A stretch of 64,000 nt of DNA from Maribellus comscasis. GTDB lineage: Bacteria > Bacteroidota > Bacteroidia > Bacteroidales > Prolixibacteraceae. Shown piece by piece: positions 35,676 to 44,178 of the stretch. Position 1 is the stretch's first letter. Each line of letters opens with the position of its first letter. The notes beneath the pieces were generated by a model. That model was not told the origin of the DNA and did no database searches. It saw only the letters and a list, made by a program, of their open reading frames with translations. Made by a program: the position numbers and the translations under genes. The stretch covers positions 558,001-622,000 of the forward strand of contig NZ_CP046401.1 of NCBI RefSeq assembly GCF_009762775.1, written 5' to 3'.

Positions 35676-35705
35676 AACGGGAAAACCTACAAAGGTCTTC
35701 CCGTT
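35676..35705 (-). promoter_or_regulatory. Intercistronic hairpin between susD 2 and sulfatase
   Basis: aacggg (35676-35681) pairs with cccgtt (35700-35705), extended inward by gaa/ttc and acct/aggt, leaving a short loop. No T-tract follows on the minus strand, so it looks like an RNA processing or 3'-end stabilising hairpin that uncouples susCD abundance from downstream enzymes, rather than a terminator. Confidence 0.45.
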
Positions 35706-35716
35706 TATAATATCAG

Positions 35717-37135
35717 TTAATTATATCCCTCGTTTTGAATAAGATTGGGATTTGCATCCATTTCAGATTGGGGTATGGGATATAGTACCATATAATCTTC
35801 TGCAGACCATCCTCTGTCAACTGCATCAGAAATAAATCTTTCCTGGCGGATTAAATCCTGGCGCCTCAAGCCTTCGGTATGAAATTCCCAGCTTCTTTCT
35901 GCCAAAATCGCGTCCCGAAATGTTTCCTGCGTGTAATCAGCCAACTGTAAATCAGAAATACCTGCTGCTTCTCTTACTTCATTAATTAAGTCGACAGATT
36001 CCTGGGTTGGACCACTGATTTCATTCAGTGCTTCTGCCCTGGACAAAAGAATATCTGCATACCTTAGTAACGGGAAGTCATTACTGCTTGTATGACCTAA
36101 TGCGTTTGGATCTTCCGGGAATTTAAAACTGCGAACATTATCTGTGCCCCTTAATGTAATAGAATCACCACTTGTACTTAAATATTTAAAAATAAAAGCA
36201 TCCAATCGTTGATCTTCCGGGTCAAATGTATCTAAAAAACTATCGGGTATTCTAAAATCTGCCGCATAATTCGTTAACGTATTATATTTCCATGTATAGT
36301 TATCCGGGACAGCATGACTGTGATATCCGTTACTCGGATTTTGCGAGCTATAAGCCTGCACGTAAATCATCTCACTGTTTCCTTCATTCTCAATATCAAA
36401 CAAATCTGCCCTGCTTGTACCTCCTTTAAAAAGTTCATGTACTTCACTATCTATTATTTCTTTTGCCGTTTCCGCAGCCAGGCTCCATTTATGATTGTTT
36501 AAATAAAATTTTGTTAGAAACCCTAATGCTGCTCCTTTGCTTGCCCGGGGAAATTCATCCTGTGTCCACGGCAACACCTCGCTACAAGCAATAAATTCGC
36601 TTTCTACAAACTCCACAAATTCATCGTCGGATGGACGCGAAGGCCTGTCGCTGGGGTAAGTATCACTTGTTAAGATTAACGGAACCGGTCCCCAGTAGTC
36701 ATATAGTGAAAAATAGAAAAAAGCACGAAGGAACCGGGCTTCAGCTAAAATCTGTTCTTTTCTGTCCTCATCCATATCAATAGAAGGAACATGGTCTAAA
36801 ATTGTATTTGTCTTAAAAATACCTGTGTACCACTGGGTCCATGCATTTAGTAAATAGTTGTGTGATGAATTCCATGAAAATTCTTCCATAGGTCTAAAAT
36901 ATGCATATATACCACCTTTTCTTTCCATAAATATTTCAGTAGGAGCTTCTCCCATACATATCCTCTGAACATTTCCAACCCTGCTTGTATATGCAGAATT
37001 GAGTAAAGATTCTGCATCTTCTGCTGTGGAATAAAAATTAGACGGCCCGAGACTTGAATATACTTCTTCTTCAAGTAAATTGTCGCAGCTCACAAAAGAG
37101 AATATAATTAGTAGTAATAAAAAATATCTTTTCAT
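35717..37135 (-). CDS. SusD/RagB-family outer-membrane lipoprotein (locus 2)
   Basis: A 472-residue SusD-like protein with lipoprotein signal to C17 (F-V-S-C). Typical landmarks: FYSTAEDAESLLNSAYTSR, LAEARFLRAFFYFSLYDYWGPVP (about 130-152), LLRYADILLSRAEALNEISG, LINEVREAAGISDL, ERSWEFHTEGLRRQDLIRQ and the end YPIPQSEMDANPNLIQNEGYN. It follows susC after 11 bp and precedes the long enzyme series, so it defines the binding step for the glycan degraded by locus 2. Confidence 0.95.
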   Translation of the reverse strand: MKRYFLLLLIIFSFVSCDNLLEEEVYSSLGPSNFYSTAEDAESLLNSAYTSRVGNVQRICMGEAPTEIFMERKGGIYAYFRPMEEFSWNSSHNYLLNAWTQWYTGIFKTNTILDHVPSIDMDEDRKEQILAEARFLRAFFYFSLYDYWGPVPLILTSDTYPSDRPSRPSDDEFVEFVESEFIACSEVLPWTQDEFPRASKGAALGFLTKFYLNNHKWSLAAETAKEIIDSEVHELFKGGTSRADLFDIENEGNSEMIYVQAYSSQNPSNGYHSHAVPDNYTWKYNTLTNYAADFRIPDSFLDTFDPEDQRLDAFIFKYLSTSGDSITLRGTDNVRSFKFPEDPNALGHTSSNDFPLLRYADILLSRAEALNEISGPTQESVDLINEVREAAGISDLQLADYTQETFRDAILAERSWEFHTEGLRRQDLIRQERFISDAVDRGWSAEDYMVLYPIPQSEMDANPNLIQNEGYN

Positions 37136-37146
37136 AATAGTATGTT

Positions 37147-40100
37147 TTAAAGTCCTATATTTAAACCAATTGTATAAATTCGGGATAGCGGGTATGTTCC
37201 ATAATCTAATTTGATGTTGGATTGTCCGAATGCATTTGCATCGGGGTCAAATCCGCTGTAATTTGTTATGGTGAACAAGTTTTGTGCAGTTGCAAAAACA
37301 GAAAGAGACCTTATATGTCTGGTTGGGATTGAGTAACTCAAACGGAGACTTTTTAGTCGCAGAAATGATGCATCTTCAACTGTTCGGCTATTAATGCCAT
37401 AAGTTTGAGACGTTTCGGTAAAAGACGGATTTTTACTATCCTTATTATTTTCTGTCCATCTGTCGAGCACATAAGCCATCCGGTTTCTGGGTGTTTCAAT
37501 TGGTGTTTCAGCATTAACCCTTTCCATATTTAGTAACTCATTTCCAACCATTCCTTCAAAGAATATATTCAATTCCAAACCTTTATATGAAAATGTATTA
37601 TCAAATCCAAAAGAGAAATCAGGGAAAGGATCTCCTAAAATAGTACGATCGGCTGCTGATATAGAACCGTCTTCACTAACATCTTTATATCTTAAATCAC
37701 CAGGATTTGCATTGGGTTGAGCCGATTCTGCTATTTCTTCCTCACTCTGGAAAATGCCCTCAACCTGATAGCCATAATATGAATTTAGCGGCAACCCTTC
37801 TCTAATTATGGTTACGCCTGAATAAAATCGGATATATCCCTGTTGAATTTCTTCCAGATCTCCGAGATTGGTGACTTCATTTTTTGCTACAGAACCAATA
37901 AATGTAGTCGACCATTTGAAATCACCAGTAAGATTTCGAGAGGTTATACTAAAATCGAATCCGGTATTTTTTGTATCGCCAACATTTTGTAATGATGTTG
38001 TAAAGCCAGAGGTTCTTGGAATTGGGAGGTTCAATAAAAGGTCAAACGTATTTTTTCTGAAATAATCAAAAGTACCTGAAATACGATTATTCAGAATTCC
38101 AAAATCAAAACCAAAATCCCACTGCGCGGTGGTTTCCCACTTCAAGTCTGCATTGCCTAACTGAGTGGGAGCAATCCCTACATAAAGATTATCATTGAAT
38201 ACTGCCTGACCGGATGTGCTCAATAACAGTAATGACTCATAATTTCCAATCTCCTGATTTCCCGTTAGTCCATAACTCGCTCTCAATTTAAGATTAGATA
38301 TAAGTTCCTGAGCTTTCATAAAGTCTTCGTTGGATACCCGCCAAGCCAATGCTCCTGATGGGAAATAACCGTATTTATTATCTGCTCCAAATCGCGAAGA
38401 ACCATCAATACGAAACGAAGCAGTGGCAAGGTATTTATCGCTAAATGAATAATTTATTCTTCCAAGATAAGACAACAACTGATGTTTGTATTTATATGAA
38501 CCAATTTCATATGTTGATGAACTACCGGCACTTAAGTTGTTGGTTAAATTAGCATCTGTAGGAAAATCACTTGCTCTTGCATTTATCCGGCGTCCGATAA
38601 ACTCCTGATAGGTGCTTCCAAGCACGGCATTAATAGTGTGCTTCTCCTGAATAACCGTGTTATAACTTAATGTAAGTTCCATAAGATAATTCGAAAGGTC
38701 CTGTTCATTCACGTATGCCCTTCCATTAGCAAGTTGCCCCATTCTTGAATCATTTTTTGTGATGTATTGATCCCTTCGGGCAGATTGTCTGTCGCTACCT
38801 GCATTAATTTTTGCCTTAAGTCCATCCATTATGTTGTATTCAAAAAATACATTTCCAAAAGTCCGGTTTGTCTCAGCTTCGTCCAACCATGTATTGGCAA
38901 TCGCCACCGGATTATCAATATCCATGTTTGGATGAATATTATAATTTCCTTTATCATCAAACACCGCCATGGAGGGATCCATTTCAAGTGCAGTTATAAT
39001 GGTGCCACTAGCGGCATTATCACCATTTCCGTTTTTAACAAAATCATCTTTTACCAGGCTGGTATTGATATTAATTCCGAAATTTAGTTTATCAGTAGAA
39101 TGATTTAGGTTAAGCCGTGCCGTATACTGTTTAATTCCAGAACTGATTGTTACCCCATCCTGATCAAGGTAATTGAAAGATGCATAATACTTTGTTTTAT
39201 TTGAGGAACCGGAGAATGCAAGCTGATGATTCATAACGGTTGCTGTTCTGAATATTTCGTCCTGCCAATCCGTTCCTTCCCCTGCGGCACTTATTTCTGC
39301 CTCAGTATAAGGAAGCGTTTCGCCTCTGTCTGAATAGATATCATTCATAAATTGCATATATTCAGAGGCATTCAATACATCGAGTTTTTTAGCAACATTC
39401 TGAATACCAAAGTAGGTTGAATAATCAATCTTTAATTCGCCACTTCCATTTTTGGTAGTTATTAAGATTACCCCATTAGCACCTCTCGAACCATATATCG
39501 CCGTAGCTGATGCATCTTTTAAAATTTCGATGGTTTCAATATCTCCCGGATTTAAAGCATTTAAGGGATTGCGAGGAGTTTGCCACCCCCCATAAAGAGA
39601 GCTTGGGCCATTATCATTACTAATAGGAAATCCGTCGATAACATAAAGTGGTTCATTACCTGCTGTTATTGAATTTGCCCCACGGATACGGATAGTGACA
39701 CCGCCTCCCGGTTCTGAACTAACTGTGCTTACACTTACGCCTGCCGTTTTCCCCTTAAGCATCTGATCTACAGAAACCTGCACGCCTGAATAATTATCTT
39801 CTGCTTTTATCGATGAAATCGAACCAGTTATATCACTTTTTTTTACGGAACCATATCCAATGGCAACTACCTCATCAATGCCAATGGCATCAACAACCAT
39901 CGTAACGTCGATTGTATTCTGTTTTCCAACTTCAATTTCCTGTGTTACCATTCCTACAAATGAAAACACCAGCGTGGCATTGTCAGAAATACCTGGTAAG
40001 GTATATTCCCCGTTTGTATTGGTTACAGTACCTTGTGCAGTCCCCTTTATAACGACAGTTACTCCAGGCAATGGTTTGCCTGACTCGTCTGTAACCGTTC

Positions 40101-40518
40101 CTGCAATAGTTTTTTGTTGTTGTAATATCTGTAACGCTCCTGTTTGTACTTCCGGAGTTGTTAGTACAATAATGCGATCACGTATCGAATAGTTTACGTC
40201 TGTACCTTCAAATATTAAATTCAAGGCCTGTTCTATTTTTTTATTTTCAATGGATACATCTACTACCCGATCTACGTCAATTAGGTTCTCGCTATACAAA
40301 AAATAAAACTCACTTTGTTTTTCAATACTACTTAAAACCTCCTTTACAGTAGCTCCTCGCAGATCCAGGTTTAGTATCTTCGTTTGCGAATAACCTTTAC
40401 TGGCAAAAACTCCAGCCACCGAAACGAACAATAGAAAAACAGTTAGTCTCATTACTTTGAATAGTTTAATTAGCCCGGAATATTTCCCATTCCGGTAAAA
40501 ACAGAAATTTTTTTTCAT
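37147..40518 (-). CDS. SusC/RagA-family TonB-dependent transporter with STN domain (locus 2)
   Basis: A 1123-residue outer-membrane transporter. Signal region to about 45, STN domain about 50-117 (LDLRGATVKEVLSSIEKQSE), carboxypeptidase-like domain about 138-222 (IAGTVTDESGKPLPGVTV), signature VVAIGYGSVKKSDITGSIS, plug with RIRGANSITAGNEPLYVIDG and a GSRGANGVILITTKNG end, then the barrel. The C-terminus (LSRIYTIGLNIGL) ends in the usual aromatic/hydrophobic strand. The FecR gene lies 145 bp upstream, making a complete trans-envelope switch for the 34-kb locus. Confidence 0.95.
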   Translation of the reverse strand: MKKNFCFYRNGKYSGLIKLFKVMRLTVFLLFVSVAGVFASKGYSQTKILNLDLRGATVKEVLSSIEKQSEFYFLYSENLIDVDRVVDVSIENKKIEQALNLIFEGTDVNYSIRDRIIVLTTPEVQTGALQILQQQKTIAGTVTDESGKPLPGVTVVIKGTAQGTVTNTNGEYTLPGISDNATLVFSFVGMVTQEIEVGKQNTIDVTMVVDAIGIDEVVAIGYGSVKKSDITGSISSIKAEDNYSGVQVSVDQMLKGKTAGVSVSTVSSEPGGGVTIRIRGANSITAGNEPLYVIDGFPISNDNGPSSLYGGWQTPRNPLNALNPGDIETIEILKDASATAIYGSRGANGVILITTKNGSGELKIDYSTYFGIQNVAKKLDVLNASEYMQFMNDIYSDRGETLPYTEAEISAAGEGTDWQDEIFRTATVMNHQLAFSGSSNKTKYYASFNYLDQDGVTISSGIKQYTARLNLNHSTDKLNFGININTSLVKDDFVKNGNGDNAASGTIITALEMDPSMAVFDDKGNYNIHPNMDIDNPVAIANTWLDEAETNRTFGNVFFEYNIMDGLKAKINAGSDRQSARRDQYITKNDSRMGQLANGRAYVNEQDLSNYLMELTLSYNTVIQEKHTINAVLGSTYQEFIGRRINARASDFPTDANLTNNLSAGSSSTYEIGSYKYKHQLLSYLGRINYSFSDKYLATASFRIDGSSRFGADNKYGYFPSGALAWRVSNEDFMKAQELISNLKLRASYGLTGNQEIGNYESLLLLSTSGQAVFNDNLYVGIAPTQLGNADLKWETTAQWDFGFDFGILNNRISGTFDYFRKNTFDLLLNLPIPRTSGFTTSLQNVGDTKNTGFDFSITSRNLTGDFKWSTTFIGSVAKNEVTNLGDLEEIQQGYIRFYSGVTIIREGLPLNSYYGYQVEGIFQSEEEIAESAQPNANPGDLRYKDVSEDGSISAADRTILGDPFPDFSFGFDNTFSYKGLELNIFFEGMVGNELLNMERVNAETPIETPRNRMAYVLDRWTENNKDSKNPSFTETSQTYGINSRTVEDASFLRLKSLRLSYSIPTRHIRSLSVFATAQNLFTITNYSGFDPDANAFGQSNIKLDYGTYPLSRIYTIGLNIGL

Positions 40519-40545
40519 ATTTTTGTATTGATAAAGTTAGAAATG

Positions 40546-40576
40546 CCCTGTAAAGTGAAGCGTACAGGGTAATTTT
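40546..40576 (+). terminator. Plus-strand terminator-like hairpin in the FecR-SusC gap (locus 2)
   Basis: ccctgta (40546-40552) pairs with tacaggg (40563-40569), followed on plus by taattttt. A second stem, gggaaatg (40588-40595) with catttccc (40603-40610), lies 18 bp further. Same position and same orientation as the hairpins of modules 1 and 3. Confidence 0.4.
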
Positions 40577-40663
40577 TACAATCTTCGGGGAAATGTTCAT
40601 AGCATTTCCCTGTTGTCTTTTAGTGAATTAGTTTGTTCATTGGCAATTTAGTTTGATTTGACT

Positions 40664-41719
40664 TTATTTCTTTTTCTTAATTAATATTATCTGCTTCGAA
40701 AATGTTCCGTCCGGATTCTTTGAACGTGGTAAGGCATGGTAGCTAATCGGTGTTGCAAACGACAATAAGTCAAGTATTTGAAAAAGTGGTTCATCAATAA
40801 AGGTTACTGTATATTTATATTTTGCCACCTCCTCAGCGACCTCTATTTCGACATTGAACATTTGACTTAATCTTTGGGCAACCTGATCTATCGATTCATT
40901 CTCAAAAACCAATTTACCATCTTTCCAGGCAATGTATTTCTCCACTTGTTCCTGAGATGATTCCATCATACATGTTTTCTTTGTATATATAACATGCTGA
41001 CCGGGTATCAACTCTTTTGTGTTTTCGATATCCCCATTATTTTGTATTTCTTCTACTATCACTTTCCCTTCTATCAGTGTAGTCGAAATATCATTATTTT
41101 CGGGGTATGCATTAACATTAAATTGTGTACCAAGTGCCTTAACCTTTATATTACCGGCACTGACAACAAAAGGTTTATCAGGGTTATGGGCTACATCAAA
41201 ATACGCTTCACCAATTAAAGCTAAACCACGAGTTTCTCCTGAAAAATTCTGCGGGTATTTTATCCGGCTTCCACAATTCAAATGAACTACTGATCCATCT
41301 GATAGTTCAAAAACCGTTCGAGAACCAACCGGTGCTATCACTTCCAATGAATCGACAGAAACAGTTGTAATTTGATTTATTAACCGGTTATTTTCTGAAA
41401 CTGTATAAAATAAGAACGCCAAAACCGGGAATAAGATTATTGCAGCAGCTTTTGTTACCCTGCTCATTAACCGCCTGCTTTTTATTTGAACCGTACGAAT
41501 CTCTTCAATATTCAATTTATGGTGGATTTTATCAAGGAGGGTATCCAGCTTTTCGTCTGAGACAAAACTATCTTCTTCCTTAAATTGCTGCCAGTCTACC
41601 CTTCCAAACTCCTTACTTTCGGTAAAGAAGGACTGTTGCTTCATCCAGTGAATAACTTCTTTAACTTCCTGCGGAGTACAACGGTTATTCAAATATTTTT
41701 CCAGCAAATCTTTTGTCAT
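40664..41719 (-). CDS. FecR-family anti-sigma factor (locus 2)
   Basis: A 351-residue membrane anti-sigma factor. The cytoplasmic part carries the usual N-terminal YLNNRCTPQEVKEVIHWM signature; the membrane segment is about 91-107 (AAAIILFPVLAFLFYTV). The periplasmic FecR domain reads VIAPVGSRTVFELSDGSVVHLNCGSRIKYP, IGEAYFDVAHNPDKPFVV, IKVKALGTQFNVNAYPE, then a DUF4974-like end (SIDQVAQRLSQMFNVEIEV). Located between its sigma factor and susC. Confidence 0.93.
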   Translation of the reverse strand: MTKDLLEKYLNNRCTPQEVKEVIHWMKQQSFFTESKEFGRVDWQQFKEEDSFVSDEKLDTLLDKIHHKLNIEEIRTVQIKSRRLMSRVTKAAAIILFPVLAFLFYTVSENNRLINQITTVSVDSLEVIAPVGSRTVFELSDGSVVHLNCGSRIKYPQNFSGETRGLALIGEAYFDVAHNPDKPFVVSAGNIKVKALGTQFNVNAYPENNDISTTLIEGKVIVEEIQNNGDIENTKELIPGQHVIYTKKTCMMESSQEQVEKYIAWKDGKLVFENESIDQVAQRLSQMFNVEIEVAEEVAKYKYTVTFIDEPLFQILDLLSFATPISYHALPRSKNPDGTFSKQIILIKKKK

Positions 41720-41852
41720 TTTTCTTTTTCTGAACGGGACCTCAAAATTGCTGAGGTCCCGAAAACTAACTAAACTATCAACTAATGATATCTTTTACAA
41801 GTTATACAACAAGGATTGCAAACAGGACTAATAAAAATGATATTTTTTTTGT

Positions 41853-42437
41853 CTATAAGAATAAACTAACAAACAAGCTACTAATTAACAAGCCATTATC
41901 AAGCTTGCTTCTTAAAAAAGAAAGTGTAGTTACCAGATGGTTTTTTACCGTATGTACTGAAATGCCTAATTTTTCTGCTATTTCTTTATGACTTAACTCC
42001 TCTTCGCGGCTTAGTTTAAAAATCTCCTTTTGGCGGGGTGACAACTCATTTAACAGGCCCTGGTACTTCAGCTTTAATTCCTTATAATGAATTTCATCGG
42101 TAAGTTCGTATGCCTCATCAATATTCTGAAGTGATTTTACGTGTTCTACATACTTTTGCTCGGTTGCCCGTTTCTTTAACAGATTTACTGTTGCATTGTG
42201 GGCTATTGTGAAAAGAAAAGATTCAAAAGAGGAATAAATATTCAGTTTTTCCCGGCTTTTCCAAATCTTTACAAAAACCTCCTGTACAATTTCTTCGGTA
42301 TCTGCTTCTTGTTTTACATAACGAAAAACAAAACCATATAATCTCCTGGAATATTTTTTGTAAATAATATCAAATGCCGACATGTCTCCATTTTTCAAGA
42401 GTTTTACAAGGTCGGTATTTGTATCGGTCTTTTTCAA
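41853..42437 (-). CDS. ECF RNA polymerase sigma factor (locus 2)
   Basis: A 194-residue ECF sigma factor: region 2 at about 18-85 (FDIIYKKYSRRLYGFVFRYV, DTEEIVQEVFVKIWKSREKL, FESFLFTIAHNATVNLLKK) and region 4 at about 130-180 (LSPRQKEIFKLSREEELSHKEI, LGISVHTVKNHLVTTL). No ATG is available at the proper place: the frame opens with TTG at 42437 and the next ATG is 18 codons in, which would cut into region 2's first helix, so TTG is preferred. A TAnnTTTG box lies 25 bp upstream. Confidence 0.92.
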   Translation of the reverse strand: MKKTDTNTDLVKLLKNGDMSAFDIIYKKYSRRLYGFVFRYVKQEADTEEIVQEVFVKIWKSREKLNIYSSFESFLFTIAHNATVNLLKKRATEQKYVEHVKSLQNIDEAYELTDEIHYKELKLKYQGLLNELSPRQKEIFKLSREEELSHKEIAEKLGISVHTVKNHLVTTLSFLRSKLDNGLLISSLFVSLFL

Positions 42438-42461
42438 GATTTAGTTAAATCATTAGGATTA

Positions 42462-42469
42462 CAAAAGTA
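42462..42469 (-). promoter_or_regulatory. Bacteroidota-type -7 box upstream of sigma gene 2
   Basis: On the minus strand TACTTTTG (caaaagta on plus) matches TAnnTTTG and lies 24 nt before the TTG start at 42437. The same octamer precedes sigma gene 1. A -33 TTG is not obvious. Confidence 0.45.
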
Positions 42470-42916
42470 TTAATATAATTTAATCACAAAAATCAACAAA
42501 ACATGATACCTTTCTTTTTTAAAAGTTTTTGACGCAGAATTAAATAACTGCAATTAAAGAGAAATCTTGTCAGAGACAAGTTTGATAAATTGAAAAGGTA
42601 AGTATCTCATCTCAAATCCCATACAACCATCGCTCAAAACAGTAATTATTTTTCACTTTTCCGGTTTTAGAAAAGAATGTTTTCCAGCATCTTCCGGGAC
42701 TTTGATTCTTTTTTCTCTCAATTAATTCTTAAATTGAGCTACTTACAAACCCGAAAAACATGGAAATAACCTTGAATACAAAAAAAAACAACTGACAAAA
42801 AATTGTATTTGACCCTGAATGGCAAAAAAAACCGGCAAGCTTTAACGGAGCCTGCCGGCAGAGATCAATAACGCCCTTTGAAGGGCATAATATTAACATT
42901 GTAAAATTACAAAATT
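42470..42916. other. Divergent gene-free spacer with two hairpins
   Basis: About 450 bp between sigma gene 2 (minus) and the orphan gene (plus). No frame is credible. Close to the orphan gene are two inverted repeats: ccggca (42832-42837) with tgccgg (42853-42858), and the perfect gccctttgaagggc at 42873-42886. Both would lie in the leader of the orphan-gene mRNA. Confidence 0.45.
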
Positions 42917-43656
42917 ATGGCAAACATTGATGACTACAATGCCCGGTTATCCGACATCAAGGCAATTCCTGATGAAGAAACCCTGGAACCGGGTATTCCT
43001 GTAGATGTTGCTTTACAGGAAGCCGAAAACCTCCATCACTGGAGTTTAAACGATGCCGCCGCATTGGCGGTGGTTGGAATTACTTCCGACATGATTAACG
43101 ACCTGCCCGTACGTGCAGGCGCCTGCGCGAGGCACAATCGATTTGGAACAAAAACTACCGTTCGCAACAGGAAGCCCAGAAAGAATGGGCCGAACAGGCA
43201 CCTGAAGCCTACGCTTTCCGCGACGACCTGCTCGCTTCGCTTCGTTTTGCTTACAGGAAAGACGATGCCCTCCTAAGCCGTGTAAGTGCTATTACCGATG
43301 GCAGCGGCCATGCCGACATGATACAGGACCTGAATGACATCGCCGTTTTGGGCCGCGAAAATCCCAATCCGCTTACGGCTATTGGTTTCGATCTCACACA
43401 ACTCGACCTGGCGGCTACCCGGGCAGATGAGCTGGCCGATCTGCTGGCTGAAGCCAACGGCGACAAAGCCGATCCCAACGAATCGAAAATCATCCGCGAC
43501 AAGGCCTACACCTACCTGAAAGCACTGGTGGATGAAATCCGTGAAGCCGGTAAATATGTTTTCCGAAAAGATAAAAACCGATTGAAAGGCTATTCCAGCG
43601 AGTACTGGAAAAAACTACACCGAAAACAAAGCAGCAATCAGAATGATGTGACTTAA
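42917..43656 (+). pseudogene. Orphan GC-rich gene with a one-base deletion; conserved-looking hydrophilic protein
   Basis: The frame from 42917 (MANIDDYNARLSDIKAIPDE) runs to NDLPVRAGACA and then turns to low-complexity basic text. In the -1 frame a smooth continuation starts at 43127 (REAQSIWNKNYRSQQEAQKEW) and runs to the stop at 43656 (AVLGRENPNPLTAIGFDLTQLD, KIIRDKAYTYLKALVDEIREAG). Reinserting one C after TGC at 43124-43126 (GCC TGC CGC GAG) joins both parts into one protein of about 246 residues. The gene is clearly richer in G+C than all neighbours, suggesting transfer. No motif identifies a function. A sequencing error or programmed shift cannot be excluded. Confidence 0.65.
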
Positions 43657-43662
43657 TATTTA

Positions 43663-43861
43663 TTCTGCATCCGGTTGGGGCGTCCTGCGAGCAAGTAGGG
43701 CGCCCTGCTTGTTTTATCTCCTCCCTGCAAGGACTTTATGCAATCCTGCAGTGCAGGATTCAAAAACATTACCGCAGGAAGGGTAAAAAAGCTGCAGGAT
43801 TGATCAAAAGCGATGCAGGAACAAAAAAAAGTCCGCAGGGAGTGGATAATGTATTGCAGGA
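43663..43861. repeat. Array of helically phased hexamers in inverted orientation (array 1)
   Basis: Five CTGC cores on the left (43665, 43685, 43705, 43725, 43746) are spaced 20, 20, 20, 21 bp. Six GCAGG cores on the right (43753, 43774, 43794, 43815, 43835, 43856) are spaced 21, 20, 21, 20, 21 bp. The two series are inverted relative to each other and meet in the perfect palindrome AATCCTGCA-G-TGCAGGATT (43742-43760). Mean spacing 20.6 bp is two helical turns. Between the right-hand hexamers lie A-tracts at the same period. The first part overlaps a terminator-like hairpin after the orphan gene. This is not a CRISPR array (core only 6 bp). Confidence 0.75.
43678..43718 (+). terminator. Terminator-like hairpin after the orphan gene
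   Basis: gggcgtcct (43678-43686) pairs with agggcgccc (43697-43705) with one G-T pair; tgcttgtttt follows. It is 22 bp after the orphan gene's stop and would end its transcript. The counterpart in array 2 (45853-45884) is gggcgtcctg with cagggcgccc followed by tttt, so a gene like the orphan gene may once have stood there too. Confidence 0.5.
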
Positions 43862-44178
43862 CTGACCTTTGACCTTTCCTAAAATAGCTTGACAGATTAT
43901 TACTTTATTTACTGGTAGGAGTAAATGATTTTTTCTCATTTACACTGTTTTACAAATCTACTAAGTTTTTTCTTACTGTTTTTTCCTGTATTTTTACTAT
44001 TCGTTTCTGCAAAGTCTGACATGCTTTTGTTTACACCCTAAAATTAGCAACAGGTAAATTTTATTTTCCTGTATTTTCTTTCGATTTTATTTTTTATCAC
44101 TCCCCGGCATGACTCTGACCCGGGTATTAAATATTAAATATCCTGGTTGTGGAGTAGCTCCTGTAATAGCATCTACAG
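43862..44178. other. Spacer between array 1 and the insertion sequence
   Basis: About 315 bp with no credible gene. The first ~50 bp (tgacctttcctaaaatagct at 43863-43882) resemble the right edge of array 2 (tgacctttactaatagactt at 46013-46032), marking the shared end of the two copies. The rest is T-rich. A few further TCCTGT/TTCTGC words occur at 43984, 44005 and 44025 with 20-21 bp spacing but are too weak to call. Confidence 0.45.

Noticed and set aside
41853..42383. Internal ATG start for sigma gene 2
   Set aside because: It would remove the first helix of region 2; the TTG at 42437 gives the normal length and fits the promoter distance.
43251..43502. Minus-strand 83-codon frame opposite the orphan gene
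   Set aside because: Serine/alanine/arginine-rich mirror of a GC-rich coding strand; the plus-strand text is the coherent one.
43663..43861. Possible CRISPR array
   Set aside because: The repeated unit is only about 6 bp, it changes orientation at the centre, and the intervals are 20-21 bp; CRISPR repeats are longer and all in one direction, and no cas gene is present.
43943..44072. A third series of TCCTGT/TTCTGC words between array 1 and the IS
   Set aside because: Only three words (43984, 44005, 44025) keep the 20-21 bp step, in very T-rich DNA where such words arise by chance.
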